42,140 bases of DNA from Streptomyces griseus. Lineage in GTDB: Bacteria > Actinomycetota > Actinomycetes > Streptomycetales > Streptomycetaceae. Of the stretch, positions 8,158 to 15,915 are shown in pieces (within the stretch, counting starts at the first letter, position 1; every line of letters starts with the position of its first letter). The stretch covers positions 1-42,140 of the forward strand of contig MUNB01000052.1 in NCBI GenBank assembly GCA_002154345.1, read 5' to 3'. A program made the position numbers and the translations under genes. A model generated the notes under the pieces. It saw only the letters and a list, made by a program, of their open reading frames with translations. It was not told the origin of the DNA and did no database searches.

Positions 8158-9347
8158 GCGCCGACCTCGCCGGCGGCAGCGGACCGCCCGCGACGAGACG
8201 GCCCTCCCGGCTGCCCACGCTGACCGGCATGCGGTTCGTGGCCTCGCTGATGGTGTTCGTGTGCCACGCGTTCACCTACGGCGTCTTCACCGACAAGGAG
8301 CTCGAACAGAATCTGATCACCTACGTGGCCAAGCTCGGCTTCGTCGGCGTCGGATTCTTCTTCGTCCTCAGCGGATTCGTCCTGACCTGGTCGGCCCGCG
8401 ACTCCGGCCGGCCGCTGACCTTCTGGCGGCGGCGGGCCGCGAAGATCTTCCCGAACCACCTGGTGACGTGGGCCATCGGCCTGCTGCTCATGGTCTGGCT
8501 CGGGGGCTACGCGGCCACGGTGAGCAACACCGTGCCGTCCTTCTTCCTCGTCCAGGCGTGGTTCCCGTCCGAGGAGATCTTCTTCGGCACCAACGGGCCC
8601 AGCTGGTCGCTCGCCGCGGAGCTGCTGTTCTACCTGTCCTTCCCGTGGCTGGTGCGCTGGATCCGGGCCATTCCGGCCCGGCGGCTCTGGCTCTGCGCCG
8701 GCCTGCTGGTGGCCGCGACCGTGGTGGTGGCGCTCGCCTCCCAACTGCTGCCCACCGACCCGGACATGCCGTACTACCCGATCTCCTGGTACCAGTACTG
8801 GTTCGTCTACTGCCTTCCGGCCACCCGGATGCTGGAGTTCGCCCTCGGCATCGTGATGGCCAGGATCGTGATGACGGGCCGGTGGATTCCGCTCGGCCTC
8901 GGACCGGCGCTGCTCACGCTGATCCCCGGCTACGCGCTGACCGTCTGGCTGCCGGACGCCTACGGCATCGTCGCGCCGACGGTGCTGCCGCTGGCGCTGA
9001 TCGTGGCGGCCGGAGCCGCCGCCGACGCCGAGGGCCGGCCGTCGATCTTCCGGAACCGCACCGCGGTCTTCTTCGGCGAGATCTCCTTCGCCTTCTACAT
9101 GGTCCACATGCTGGTCATGTGGTACGGCCCGATGGGCCGGGTTCCGGGCCGGACCTGGGACACCTGGCCGGCCATCGGCATGATCGTGCTGGACTTCGCG
9201 CTCACGGTGCTCGCGGCCTGGATCCTCTACCGGCTGGTCGAGGTGCCGGCCGTCCGCAGGTTCTCCAACGCCCGTACGAAGAAGGGCCTTCCACCACCGG
9301 CGGCTCCGGCGGACGAGACGCCGCTCACGGCTCCGGCGGGACGGTGA
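8154..9347 (+). CDS. Membrane O-acyltransferase (acyltransferase 3 / OafA family)
   Basis: A polytopic membrane protein of 397 residues with about ten hydrophobic segments. The signature pieces are TGMRFVASLMVFVCHAF, with the family's catalytic-type histidine, GFFFVLSGFVLTW, and PSWSLAAELLFYLSFP. Such enzymes move an acyl group, often acetyl, to a hydroxyl of a sugar or polyketide. The start is a GTG overlapping the methyltransferase stop (GTGA), so it is translationally coupled. The C-terminal 25 residues are Pro/Ala-rich and probably cytoplasmic. In this setting it may acetylate or acylate a hydroxyl of the polyketide during or before export. The substrate cannot be deduced. Confidence 0.85.
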   Translation: MSADLAGGSGPPATRRPSRLPTLTGMRFVASLMVFVCHAFTYGVFTDKELEQNLITYVAKLGFVGVGFFFVLSGFVLTWSARDSGRPLTFWRRRAAKIFPNHLVTWAIGLLLMVWLGGYAATVSNTVPSFFLVQAWFPSEEIFFGTNGPSWSLAAELLFYLSFPWLVRWIRAIPARRLWLCAGLLVAATVVVALASQLLPTDPDMPYYPISWYQYWFVYCLPATRMLEFALGIVMARIVMTGRWIPLGLGPALLTLIPGYALTVWLPDAYGIVAPTVLPLALIVAAGAAADAEGRPSIFRNRTAVFFGEISFAFYMVHMLVMWYGPMGRVPGRTWDTWPAIGMIVLDFALTVLAAWILYRLVEVPAVRRFSNARTKKGLPPPAAPADETPLTAPAGR

Positions 9348-9351
9348 CGGC

Positions 9352-10140
9352 ATGGACCTGGGTCTGAGCAACCGCACCGTCCTGGTCACCGGCGCGTCCG
9401 GCGGCATGGGCCGTGAGATCGCGGCCGCCTTCGGCGCGGAGGGCGCCGACGTGGTGATCGGCTACCGCTCGCGGCCGCAGGACGCGGACGCCACCGCCGA
9501 GCGGGTCGAGAAGGCGGGCGGCCGCGCGCTCACCGTCTCCTACGACCTGAGCGATCCGGCCTCCGCGCGCGCTCTGGTGGACAGCGCGCTCGCCTGGACC
9601 GGCCGGACCGACGTCCTGGTCAACAACGCGTTCCGTCCGTTCGGTTTCCGTCCGCCGGAGGACCGCTTCGAGGAGGTCGGCGACGACTGGCGGGACAAGG
9701 TCCGCGACAACGTCGAAGGCGCGATCGAACTGACGCGCCTCGTCGCTCCGTCGATGCGCGAGCACGGCTGGGGCCGGATCGTGCATCTGTCCTCCAGCCT
9801 GGTCACCGAAGGCGTGCTGGAGACCGACGCCGGACGGATCGGCTCCGAGTACTACGCGGCGGCCAAGGCGGCGCTGCACGGCTTCTCGCGGAGCACGGCC
9901 TTCGGTCTCGGCCGCGACGGAGACATCCTCTCCAATGTGGTGGTGCCGGGCCTGACCCGGACCTTCCGCAACGAGGAGCGGATGTCCGGCAGCTTCGGCG
10001 TCGCCGAGCGCTACGCGGCCCGCGCTCCGCTCGGCCGGCTGCTGGACGCGCCCGAAGTGGCGCGGGTGGTGGTGTTCCTGGCCTCGGCGGCGAACACCGC
10101 CGTCACCGGCCAGAGCATCGCGGTCACGGGCGGCGCCTGA
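9352..10140 (+). CDS. Short-chain dehydrogenase/reductase
   Basis: A 262-residue classical SDR with cofactor loop TGASGGMG, a Ser in LSSSLVTEG and the catalytic YYAAAK (Tyr-x3-Lys). The usual NNAG is altered to NNAF, a mild oddity at the core strand. The ATG is 4 bases after the acyltransferase stop, so it closes the 7327-10140 operon before a strong hairpin. The role is not resolvable: candidates are a ketone of the polyketide or the 4-keto sugar. It is distinct from the ActIII-like ketoreductase at 36185. Confidence 0.82.
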   Translation: MDLGLSNRTVLVTGASGGMGREIAAAFGAEGADVVIGYRSRPQDADATAERVEKAGGRALTVSYDLSDPASARALVDSALAWTGRTDVLVNNAFRPFGFRPPEDRFEEVGDDWRDKVRDNVEGAIELTRLVAPSMREHGWGRIVHLSSSLVTEGVLETDAGRIGSEYYAAAKAALHGFSRSTAFGLGRDGDILSNVVVPGLTRTFRNEERMSGSFGVAERYAARAPLGRLLDAPEVARVVVFLASAANTAVTGQSIAVTGGA

Positions 10141-10152
10141 GACGACGGCGGA

Positions 10153-10196
10153 ACGGCTGAGGGCGGCTCCCGGAACAGGGAGCCGCCCTCAGCCGT
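10153..10196. terminator. Bidirectional terminator between convergent SDR genes
   Basis: A perfect 19-bp stem (10153-10171 with 10178-10196) has the loop GGAACA. It lies between the stops at 10140 (plus) and 10219 (minus). Confidence 0.8.
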
Positions 10197-10218
10197 GTTC
10201 ACCGCACCGGCGACGACG

Positions 10219-10956
10219 TCACCAGGCGAGACCGCCGTTGACCTCCAGCACATGGCCGTTGACGTACGAGGCGGCGGCGGAGGCGAGATAGACGGCCGCG
10301 TCCGCCACCTCCTGGCCCTGGCCCATCCGGCCGAGCGAGACCTTCGGCGCGTACTGGCTCCACACGGCCTCGTTCTTCTTCAGCAACGTGCCCATGCCCT
10401 CGTCGATGAAGCCCGGCGAGAGGCAGTTGACGGTGATGCCGAGCGGCGCCAGCTCCAGCGCGACCACCCGGGTGAACATCTCCACCGCCGCCTTGGTCGA
10501 GCAGTACGAGGACGCGCCGCGCGTGGGCCGGCTGCCGAGAGCCGAGGACAGCGTGATGATCCGGCCGCCGCCGCTCTTCTCCAGGTGGGGCACGGCCTCC
10601 TTGACGCAGTGGAAGAGCCCGTTCACGTTCGTGTCCACCACGTCCGACCAGTCCTCGAAGGACAGCGCCGAGACCGGCCCCGGCCGGCTCAGGCCCGCGT
10701 TCGCCACGACGATGTCGACGCCGCCGAACCGGTCCGCCGCCACGCTCAGCAGCGACCGCACCGATGCCGGATCGCGGACGTCCGCCTGCTCGAAGACGGC
10801 CCGGTCGCCGAGGTGGGCGAGGCTCTCCACGGCTCCGTCGGCCCCGCGCGCGGCCGCCACCACCTGCGCCCCTTCGGCGACGAATGCCTCGGTGATCCTC
10901 AGTCCCAGACCTCTGGTACCTCCGGTGACCACGGCGACCTTGTCCTTGAGGTTCAT
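10219..10956 (-). CDS. FabG-like short-chain reductase
   Basis: A 245-residue SDR with cofactor loop TGGTRGLG, ANAG, a catalytic Ser in LSSALGS and Tyr-x3-Lys as SYCSTK. The ATG at 10956 has GAAGGGTG 6 bases upstream; the in-frame GTG at 10965 would put the ribosome site too close. It is transcribed alone, divergent from the secreted-protein gene. Angucycline clusters carry a separate LanV/UrdR-type ketoreductase and this could be such an enzyme, but the sequence alone does not say which ketone it reduces. Confidence 0.82.
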   Translation of the reverse strand: MNLKDKVAVVTGGTRGLGLRITEAFVAEGAQVVAAARGADGAVESLAHLGDRAVFEQADVRDPASVRSLLSVAADRFGGVDIVVANAGLSRPGPVSALSFEDWSDVVDTNVNGLFHCVKEAVPHLEKSGGGRIITLSSALGSRPTRGASSYCSTKAAVEMFTRVVALELAPLGITVNCLSPGFIDEGMGTLLKKNEAVWSQYAPKVSLGRMGQGQEVADAAVYLASAAASYVNGHVLEVNGGLAW

Positions 10957-11059
10957 TGCTTTCACCCTTCAGCCCCGCTCAGCATTCGGACGGCTTTTTG
11001 CCAGGAAGGCTGCCGGGGCACGGTCTCGGGCCGCTCAAGGACCGTTGGAAAAGCCATTT

Positions 11060-11091
11060 TCAAGCCAGTCTCCAGAACGTGGGCCTAGCTT
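11060..11091 (+). promoter_or_regulatory. SARP-type promoter for secreted-protein gene
   Basis: TCAAGCC (11060-11066), an 11-bp step to TCCAGAA (11071-11077), 8 bp, then TAGCTT (11086-11091) at the -10 position. Another TCAAGGA at 11035-11041 lies 25 bp upstream. The 5' leader then holds a perfect 8-bp hairpin (11097-11104 with 11111-11118) just before the ribosome site. Confidence 0.6.
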
Positions 11092-11136
11092 CCGTCGTGC
11101 TGCCGGACGAGGCAGCACGAACGCTAGGAGAGACCT

Positions 11137-11760
11137 GTGATCCGCAAAACCGTCGCACGCCGGTTCCTCGCCGCCACCGCACTGGCGACCGCCGGAGTGA
11201 TGGCCGCCTCCGGCAGCGCCGTCGCCGCACCCGCCACCGTCCCGTTCCTGTGCCGTGTGCCGGAGAACGGCGTGTGGACCGAGTACGGCAGCAACCGCGT
11301 CTTCGACGTCACCGCACCGGCCACGGTGCAGGCCGGCACGAAGTTCAAGGTGACCTACGCACAAGGCCCGTTCACCCTCAACCCGGCGTACCAGCAGGAG
11401 GTCAAGGACATAGCCGTCAAGATCAACCAGCCGGCCGGCGCGCACCTGGTCAGCCTGAAGCTGACCGGCGGCAGCAACCTCGGCAACTCCACCCGTTCCG
11501 TCGTCTCCGCCAACGGCAAGCTGACGCTGCGGGCCGGCGGTCCGTTCTACGGCGGAACCACCTTCGAACTGCCGGTCATCGAGGCCGTCTACACCGCTCC
11601 GGCCGGCGGCACGCTCGTCACCTCCGCCGGCGGCACCGGCTTCGGCGACACCGGCCTGAGCATGAAGCGTCTGGACACCAGCATCAACGAGTTCACCTCG
11701 GTCCAGTGCTATCCGGATCCGGCCACACCGGTTCAGCTGTCCAGCACCACCGTGCAGTGA
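11137..11760 (+). CDS. Secreted protein, possibly ActVI-ORF3-like
   Basis: A 207-residue protein with a clear signal peptide: a basic start (MIRKTVARRF), a hydrophobic stretch LAATALATAGVMAASGSAVA, and a signal peptidase I site around AVA-AP near residue 29. The mature part has about 180 residues, is Gly/Thr/Val-rich with predicted beta strands, and has two Cys (CRVPE near the start, QCYPD near the end) that could form a disulfide. The GTG at 11137 has AGGAG upstream. It sits among ActVI-like genes, and ActVI-ORF3 of actinorhodin is also reported outside the cytoplasm, so an extracytoplasmic role on the polyketide is an attractive guess. I cannot confirm homology. An unrelated secreted beta-sandwich protein is the alternative. 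Confidence 0.75.
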   Translation: MIRKTVARRFLAATALATAGVMAASGSAVAAPATVPFLCRVPENGVWTEYGSNRVFDVTAPATVQAGTKFKVTYAQGPFTLNPAYQQEVKDIAVKINQPAGAHLVSLKLTGGSNLGNSTRSVVSANGKLTLRAGGPFYGGTTFELPVIEAVYTAPAGGTLVTSAGGTGFGDTGLSMKRLDTSINEFTSVQCYPDPATPVQLSSTTVQ

Positions 11761-11790
11761 TCTCGTACCGCTGAACAACGCTCACCCCCG

Positions 11791-11832
11791 CGACGCCGGG
11801 CGGGAGAGACCTCGTCTCCCCACCCGGCGTCG
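11791..11832 (+). terminator. Terminator hairpin after secreted-protein gene
   Basis: The outer stem CGACGCCGGG (11791-11800) pairs with CCCGGCGTCG (11823-11832), and an inner GGGAGA/TCTCCC extends the structure. It lies 30 bases past the stop. Its right arm overlaps the first SARP heptamer of the next promoter. Confidence 0.65.
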
Positions 11833-11861
11833 AGCCGTTCTCGACCGGCGTCGTGCAGCGT
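11830..11861 (+). promoter_or_regulatory. SARP-type promoter for first NTF2-like gene
   Basis: TCGAGCC (11830-11836), an 11-bp step to TCGACCG (11841-11847), exactly 8 bp, then CAGCGT (11856-11861). This is the cleanest plus-strand copy of the motif in the window and leaves a leader of about 60 bases to the ATG at 11931. Confidence 0.7.
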
Positions 11862-11930
11862 GAAGAGCCCGCTCACGGCATCCGGCCCGTGCGCGAGCAG
11901 CGATGGCGAAGTCCCGGAAAGGCGGACCGG

Positions 11931-12431
11931 ATGAGCGAGGCGTCCTCAGGTCAGATGGTGGACGGTCAGGTGCCCGACGGCCAGGTGCGCGGCACCGGCG
12001 TCGGCGCCGGGCTGTATGCGGAGATCCAGCAGTTCTACGCCCGCCAGGCGGGGCTGCTGGACGACGGCCGCGCCGTCGAATGGGCCCGGACCTTCACCGA
12101 GGACGGGGTGTTCCGCGACGCGAGCCGTCCGCAGGACGCGCTCGTCGGCCGGCGGGCGATCGGCACGCAGGCCGGTGCGCACCACGACCGGCGGGTGGCC
12201 GAGGGCGTCGACGTACGCCACTGGCTCGGCATGCTCGACCTGCGGGCCGAGGACGACGGCAGCCTGCGCGTGCGTTCCTACGCGCTGACGCCCAGCACCG
12301 GCCGCGACGGCTCCGGCCTGCGGATCTCCGCGAGCGTCGTCTGTCACGACCGCCTGGTCCGCGAGGACGGCCGCTGGTACGTCGCCGACCGCACGCTGCG
12401 CCGTGACGGTGTGGTGATTCCGGTCAACTAA
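11931..12431 (+). CDS. NTF2-like (SnoaL-type/ActVI-A-like) small protein, copy 1
   Basis: A 166-residue alpha+beta-barrel protein of the NTF2/SnoaL superfamily. A polar N-terminal extension of about 25 residues (with VDGQVPDGQV) precedes the domain, which starts at LYAEIQQFYARQAGLLDDGR. It is clearly paralogous to the protein at 19233: IQQFYARQ, LDDGR/IDDGR, TFTEDG, HWLGMLD and ASVVCHDRL recur at the same places. ActVI-ORFA of the actinorhodin cluster is an NTF2-like protein needed for efficient pyran-stage chemistry, the best functional parallel. The ATG at 11931 has a GGAAAGG site. It ends in TAA just before the SoxR-type promoter. Confidence 0.8.
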   Translation: MSEASSGQMVDGQVPDGQVRGTGVGAGLYAEIQQFYARQAGLLDDGRAVEWARTFTEDGVFRDASRPQDALVGRRAIGTQAGAHHDRRVAEGVDVRHWLGMLDLRAEDDGSLRVRSYALTPSTGRDGSGLRISASVVCHDRLVREDGRWYVADRTLRRDGVVIPVN

Positions 12432-12442
12432 CCGGCCACCGC

Positions 12443-12473
12443 TTGACCTCAAGTGCGCTTGAGATTTTACGTT
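12443..12473 (+). promoter_or_regulatory. SoxR box in a 19-bp-spacer promoter
   Basis: The -35 TTGACC (12443-12448) and -10 TACGTT (12468-12473) are separated by 19 bp, the overlong spacer typical of MerR-family promoters. The spacer carries the palindrome CTCAAG-TGCG-CTTGAG (12448-12463), which matches the SoxR operator core known from E. coli soxS and the S. coelicolor SoxR regulon. No soxR gene is in the window, so the host's SoxR would act here. It controls the quinone reductase, FMN reductase and exporter operon. Confidence 0.88.
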
Positions 12474-12534
12474 CTTCACGTGGCCCTCCCACGGGCCGCG
12501 ACAGCGAAACCATTGATACAAAGGGGTGTTGAAC

Positions 12535-13446
12535 ATGAAGGCTGCCGCGTTCCACGCATTCGGGGGTCCCGAGGTCCTGGAGCTGGTGGAGGTCCCGATT
12601 CCCGAGGTCGGAGCCGGTGAGGTGCGCGTCCGGGTGAAGGCCGCGGGCTCCCAGCCCACCGACTGCGCCGTGCGCGGCGGCTGGAACCCGCCGGGCTTCA
12701 CCATCACCTTCCCGCACATCACCGGCGGCGACTTCGCCGGCGTGGTGGACGCGGTCGGCGAGGGCGTCAGCGGCTTCGCTCCCGGCGACGAGGTCCTCGG
12801 TTACCGTACGCAGCTGACCTACGCGGAGTACGTGGTCGCTCCCGCCGACCAGATCGTGGCCAAGCCCGCCGCGCTCTCCTGGGAGGTCGCCGGCAGCCTC
12901 TCCGCCTCCGGCCAGACCGCGCACACCGCGATCGAGATCCTCGGTGTCGCCGCGGGCGAGACCGTGCTGATCAACGGCGCGGCCGGCGGGGTCGGCACCA
13001 TCGCGGTACAGCTCGCGGTCGCGCGCGGCGCCAAGGTGATCGCCACCGGCCGCGAGGAGAACCACGCCTACCTGCGCGAGCTCGGCGCGATCCCGGTCGC
13101 CTACGGCGACGGCCTGATCGACCGGGTGCGCGAGGCCGCTCCGGAGGGTGTGGACGCGGCGCTGGACGCGGCGAGCGCCGACGGCCTGCGGGTCGCGGCC
13201 GAGCTGGTCAAGGACAAGGACCGGGTGGGCACGATCTTCGCCTACGAGGTCTACCAGGAGCTCGGCGTGCGGTGGATCGGCAGCCAGCGCTCCGCGCAGC
13301 GGCTCGCCGAGCTGGCCGGTCTGGTCGCCGACGGCAAGCTCAAGGTCCACGTGCGCAAGACCTTCCCGCTGGCCGAGGCCGCCGAGGCGCACCGCGAGCT
13401 GGAGACCGGCCACGGTCGCGGCAAGATCGTTCTGCTGACCGACTGA
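12535..13446 (+). CDS. NADPH:quinone oxidoreductase (zinc-independent MDR family)
   Basis: A 303-residue medium-chain reductase of the quinone oxidoreductase class. The start MKAAAFHAFGGPEVLEL is the family N-terminus and VLINGAAGGVGTIAVQLA (around residue 145) is the NADPH-binding loop; the catalytic-zinc ligands of alcohol dehydrogenases are absent. The ATG at 12535 has AAGGGG 8 bases before it. ActVI-2/ActVI-4 enoyl reductases belong to the same superfamily, but the SoxR box upstream and the FMN reductase downstream match SoxR-regulon oxidoreductases of S. coelicolor better. Its likely job is reducing the quinone product or intermediates, as detoxification or tailoring. Confidence 0.87.
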   Translation: MKAAAFHAFGGPEVLELVEVPIPEVGAGEVRVRVKAAGSQPTDCAVRGGWNPPGFTITFPHITGGDFAGVVDAVGEGVSGFAPGDEVLGYRTQLTYAEYVVAPADQIVAKPAALSWEVAGSLSASGQTAHTAIEILGVAAGETVLINGAAGGVGTIAVQLAVARGAKVIATGREENHAYLRELGAIPVAYGDGLIDRVREAAPEGVDAALDAASADGLRVAAELVKDKDRVGTIFAYEVYQELGVRWIGSQRSAQRLAELAGLVADGKLKVHVRKTFPLAEAAEAHRELETGHGRGKIVLLTD

Positions 13447-13566
13447 TCCACGCCGGACGGGCCGAGGAGTACGCCGCACCACCGCGTCTCCTCGGCCCCG
13501 CACAGGCCGCACCACCCTTCCGCTCCGTCCCGTCCGCTCGTACTTTCCCGAAAGAGGAACCCCCAC

Positions 13567-14154
13567 ATGTCCCAGAACCCGCTCAAGATCGGCGTCCTCA
13601 TCGGCAGCGTGCGCACCGGACGGTTCGCCGACAAGATCGCCCAGTGGTTCATCTCCGAGATCAGCCAGCGCGAGAACCTGGAGATCCACGTCATCGACCT
13701 GTCCGAGCCCGCTCTCGTCGAGGAGCTCAAGCTCAGCCTCGACGCCCTGGAGCCCGCGGACGGCGCGCCGTGCCTGGCCCAGCGCATCGGCGGACTCGAC
13801 GGCTTCGTCATCATCACGCCGGAGTACAACCACGGCTACCCGGCCTCGCTGAAGCTGGCCATCGACTACGTCTACAACGAGTGGCGCGCCAAGCCGGTCG
13901 GCTTCGTCTCGTACGGCGGCATGGCGGGCGGGCACCGGGCCGTGGAGCAGCTGCGCCAGGTCTTCGCCGAGATGCACGCCGTGACGCTGCGTGACACCGT
14001 CAGCTTCCACATGGCCTGGGAGAAGTTCGACGAGAGCGGTCAGCCGCTCGACGCGGCCGGCGCCTCCAAGGCCTCCGCCGTCCTGCTGGACCAGCTCACG
14101 TGGTGGGGCCTGACCCTGCGCGAGGGCCGTGCCGCACGTCCTTACGAGGGCTGA
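13567..14154 (+). CDS. NADPH-dependent FMN reductase (flavodoxin-like)
   Basis: A 195-residue flavoprotein. GSVRTGRFADKIAQW is the flavin-phosphate loop and TPEYNHGYPASLKLAIDYVYNEW is the second flavin segment that defines this family (ArsH/azoreductase-like). It lies 120 bases after the quinone reductase and 3 bases before the exporter ATG, in the SoxR-type operon; S. coelicolor has an FMN reductase in its SoxR regulon. It could also supply reduced flavin to the class D monooxygenase at 17943 or the luciferase-like enzyme at 19708, as no ActVB-like flavin reductase is seen in the window. Confidence 0.86.
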   Translation: MSQNPLKIGVLIGSVRTGRFADKIAQWFISEISQRENLEIHVIDLSEPALVEELKLSLDALEPADGAPCLAQRIGGLDGFVIITPEYNHGYPASLKLAIDYVYNEWRAKPVGFVSYGGMAGGHRAVEQLRQVFAEMHAVTLRDTVSFHMAWEKFDESGQPLDAAGASKASAVLLDQLTWWGLTLREGRAARPYEG

Positions 14155-14157
14155 GCC

Positions 14158-15822
14158 ATGGCAGAGGAGCGAGTAGCGGCGGAGACGCCGGGCACGCCGG
14201 AGTTCCGGGCGGTGCGCATGGTCATCATCGGGCTGATGCTGGGCCTGATGCTGTCGTCGCTCGACTTCGTCATCGTCGCCGCCTCGATGCGGACGATCGC
14301 CGACGAGTTGCAGGGCCAGACGATGCAGGCCTGGGCCACCACGGCCTACATCGTCACCTCGACGATCGCCACGCCGCTGTTCGGCAAGCTGTCCGACCTC
14401 TACGGTCGCAAGAAGCTGTACATGCTGGCGATCGGCATCTTCCTGCTCGGCTCGCTGCTCTGCGGCCTGGCCGGGTCGATGTACCAGCTCGCGGGCTTCC
14501 GTGCGTTGCAGGGCATCGGCGGCGGCGGACTCATGGCACTCGCCTTCGCGATCATGGGCGACATCCTGACGCCCGAGCTGCGGGCCCGCTACCAGGTGTG
14601 GTTCTCCGCCGTCTCGGCCATCGCCGGTGTGGCCGGCGCTCCGGTCGGCGGCCTCTTCGCCGGTGCGGACACGCTGCTCGGCATCGACGGCTGGCGCTGG
14701 GCGTTCCTGATCAACCTTCCGATCGGGATCATCGCGCTGGTCGTGGTGCACCTGAAGTTCACGATGCCCGCCAAGCGGCGCGAGCAGCGGATCGACTACG
14801 TCGGCGCGGCCTGGCTCATCGTCTGTCTCGGGCCGTGGCTGGTCGTCTCGGAGGAGGGGCGGCACTGGGGCTGGGGATCGCCGCTCACGCTGTCGCTGCT
14901 GCTGACCGGTCTGGTCGGCCTGGTGCTCTTCCTGGCCACCGAACGGCGGATGGCGGACGCCGCCGTGATTCCGCTGCGGCTGTTCAGGAACCGGTTGTTC
15001 TCGGTGATCAACGGCGCCAACGTCATCATCGGCATCGGCGTGTTCGGATCCTTGATCTTCCTTCCCCTCTACCTCCAGCTGGTCAAGGGCCAGACTCCCG
15101 GCGAAGCCGGACTGATGCTGATCCTGCAGACCGCGGGCGTGCTCACCACCAGCCGGAGCCTGAGCAAGGTCATCAACCGTTCCGGCCGGTACCGGGCGTT
15201 CCTGCTGCTCGGCATGGGCGTGGTCTCCGGATCGCTGTTCGCCTTCGCCGCGCTGGACCAGGGTTCGCCGCTCTGGCTGGTCGGCGCGCTGATCTATCTG
15301 CTGGGCGCGGGCGTCGGCATCTGCTTCCCGGTCACGCTGCTGGCGCTGCAGAACAACGCCGCCAAGGAGGACATGGGCGTCTCCAGCGCCGCCTACTCCT
15401 TCTTCCGCGGCATCGGCGGCGCGGCCGGTACGGCGCTGTTCCTGTCGATGATGTTCTCGCTGGCCGACAGCCGGATCGCGGAGGCGCTGGCGAAGGTCGA
15501 GCGGAGCACGGAGTTCCGGGCCGCGCTGAACGATCCGGCGGTGCTGGCCGACGCGTCCAACCTGCCGATCGTGGAGACCGTGAAGGGGACCGGCGGGATC
15601 AACCTCGACGACACCTCCTTCCTGATCACCGCCGACCCGAGGCTCACGGCGCCGATCGTGAACGGCATCGCCGAGGCGATGAGCGCGGTCTTCCTGGCCG
15701 GCGGCTGTGTGATGCTGATCGGCTTCGGTCTCTCCTTCATGCTGCCCAGGCGGGCCCAGCAGAAGGAGGAACCGGCGGCGGACGCCGAGGAGCAGGAGTC
15801 GCAGCCGGCCGCCTCCTCCTGA
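14158..15822 (+). CDS. DHA2-family (14-TM) drug exporter of the MFS
   Basis: A 554-residue inner-membrane antiporter with about 14 hydrophobic segments. The motif A region LFGKLSDLYGRKKLYM is near residue 75 and the motif C-like stretch is near VSAIAGVAGAPVGGLFAG. It belongs to the EmrB/QacA group. The long extracytoplasmic loop before the last helices and the charged C-terminal tail are usual. The ATG follows the FMN reductase stop by 3 bases. As the third gene of the SoxR-box operon it is the prime candidate for product export and self-resistance. A second exporter is encoded at 31827. Confidence 0.93.
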   Translation: MAEERVAAETPGTPEFRAVRMVIIGLMLGLMLSSLDFVIVAASMRTIADELQGQTMQAWATTAYIVTSTIATPLFGKLSDLYGRKKLYMLAIGIFLLGSLLCGLAGSMYQLAGFRALQGIGGGGLMALAFAIMGDILTPELRARYQVWFSAVSAIAGVAGAPVGGLFAGADTLLGIDGWRWAFLINLPIGIIALVVVHLKFTMPAKRREQRIDYVGAAWLIVCLGPWLVVSEEGRHWGWGSPLTLSLLLTGLVGLVLFLATERRMADAAVIPLRLFRNRLFSVINGANVIIGIGVFGSLIFLPLYLQLVKGQTPGEAGLMLILQTAGVLTTSRSLSKVINRSGRYRAFLLLGMGVVSGSLFAFAALDQGSPLWLVGALIYLLGAGVGICFPVTLLALQNNAAKEDMGVSSAAYSFFRGIGGAAGTALFLSMMFSLADSRIAEALAKVERSTEFRAALNDPAVLADASNLPIVETVKGTGGINLDDTSFLITADPRLTAPIVNGIAEAMSAVFLAGGCVMLIGFGLSFMLPRRAQQKEEPAADAEEQESQPAASS

Positions 15823-15840
15823 CCGGCCGGCACGGCACGC

Positions 15841-15880
15841 GGGCGGGGCCCCACGGACTTCGGTCCGTGGGGCCCCGCCC
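15841..15880. terminator. Strong bidirectional terminator
   Basis: A perfect 18-bp stem (15841-15858 with 15863-15880) with a TTCG tetraloop, between the convergent exporter (plus) and DsbA-like (minus) genes. Confidence 0.92.
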
Positions 15881-15915
15881 TTCGCCCGTGTACGCGTACG
15901 TACCAGTGCGGTGGC

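Noticed and set aside
10957-11059. SARP site for the minus-strand SDR at 10219
   Set aside because: TCCAACG and TTGAGCG are 11 bp apart on the minus strand, but the hexamer 8 bp on is not -10-like. Too weak to list as a feature.
12535-13446. Assignment as an ActVI-2-type enoyl reductase
   Set aside because: Same superfamily and a fitting cluster type, but the SoxR box and the FMN reductase/exporter neighbours favour a quinone reductase of the SoxR regulon. Not fully excluded.
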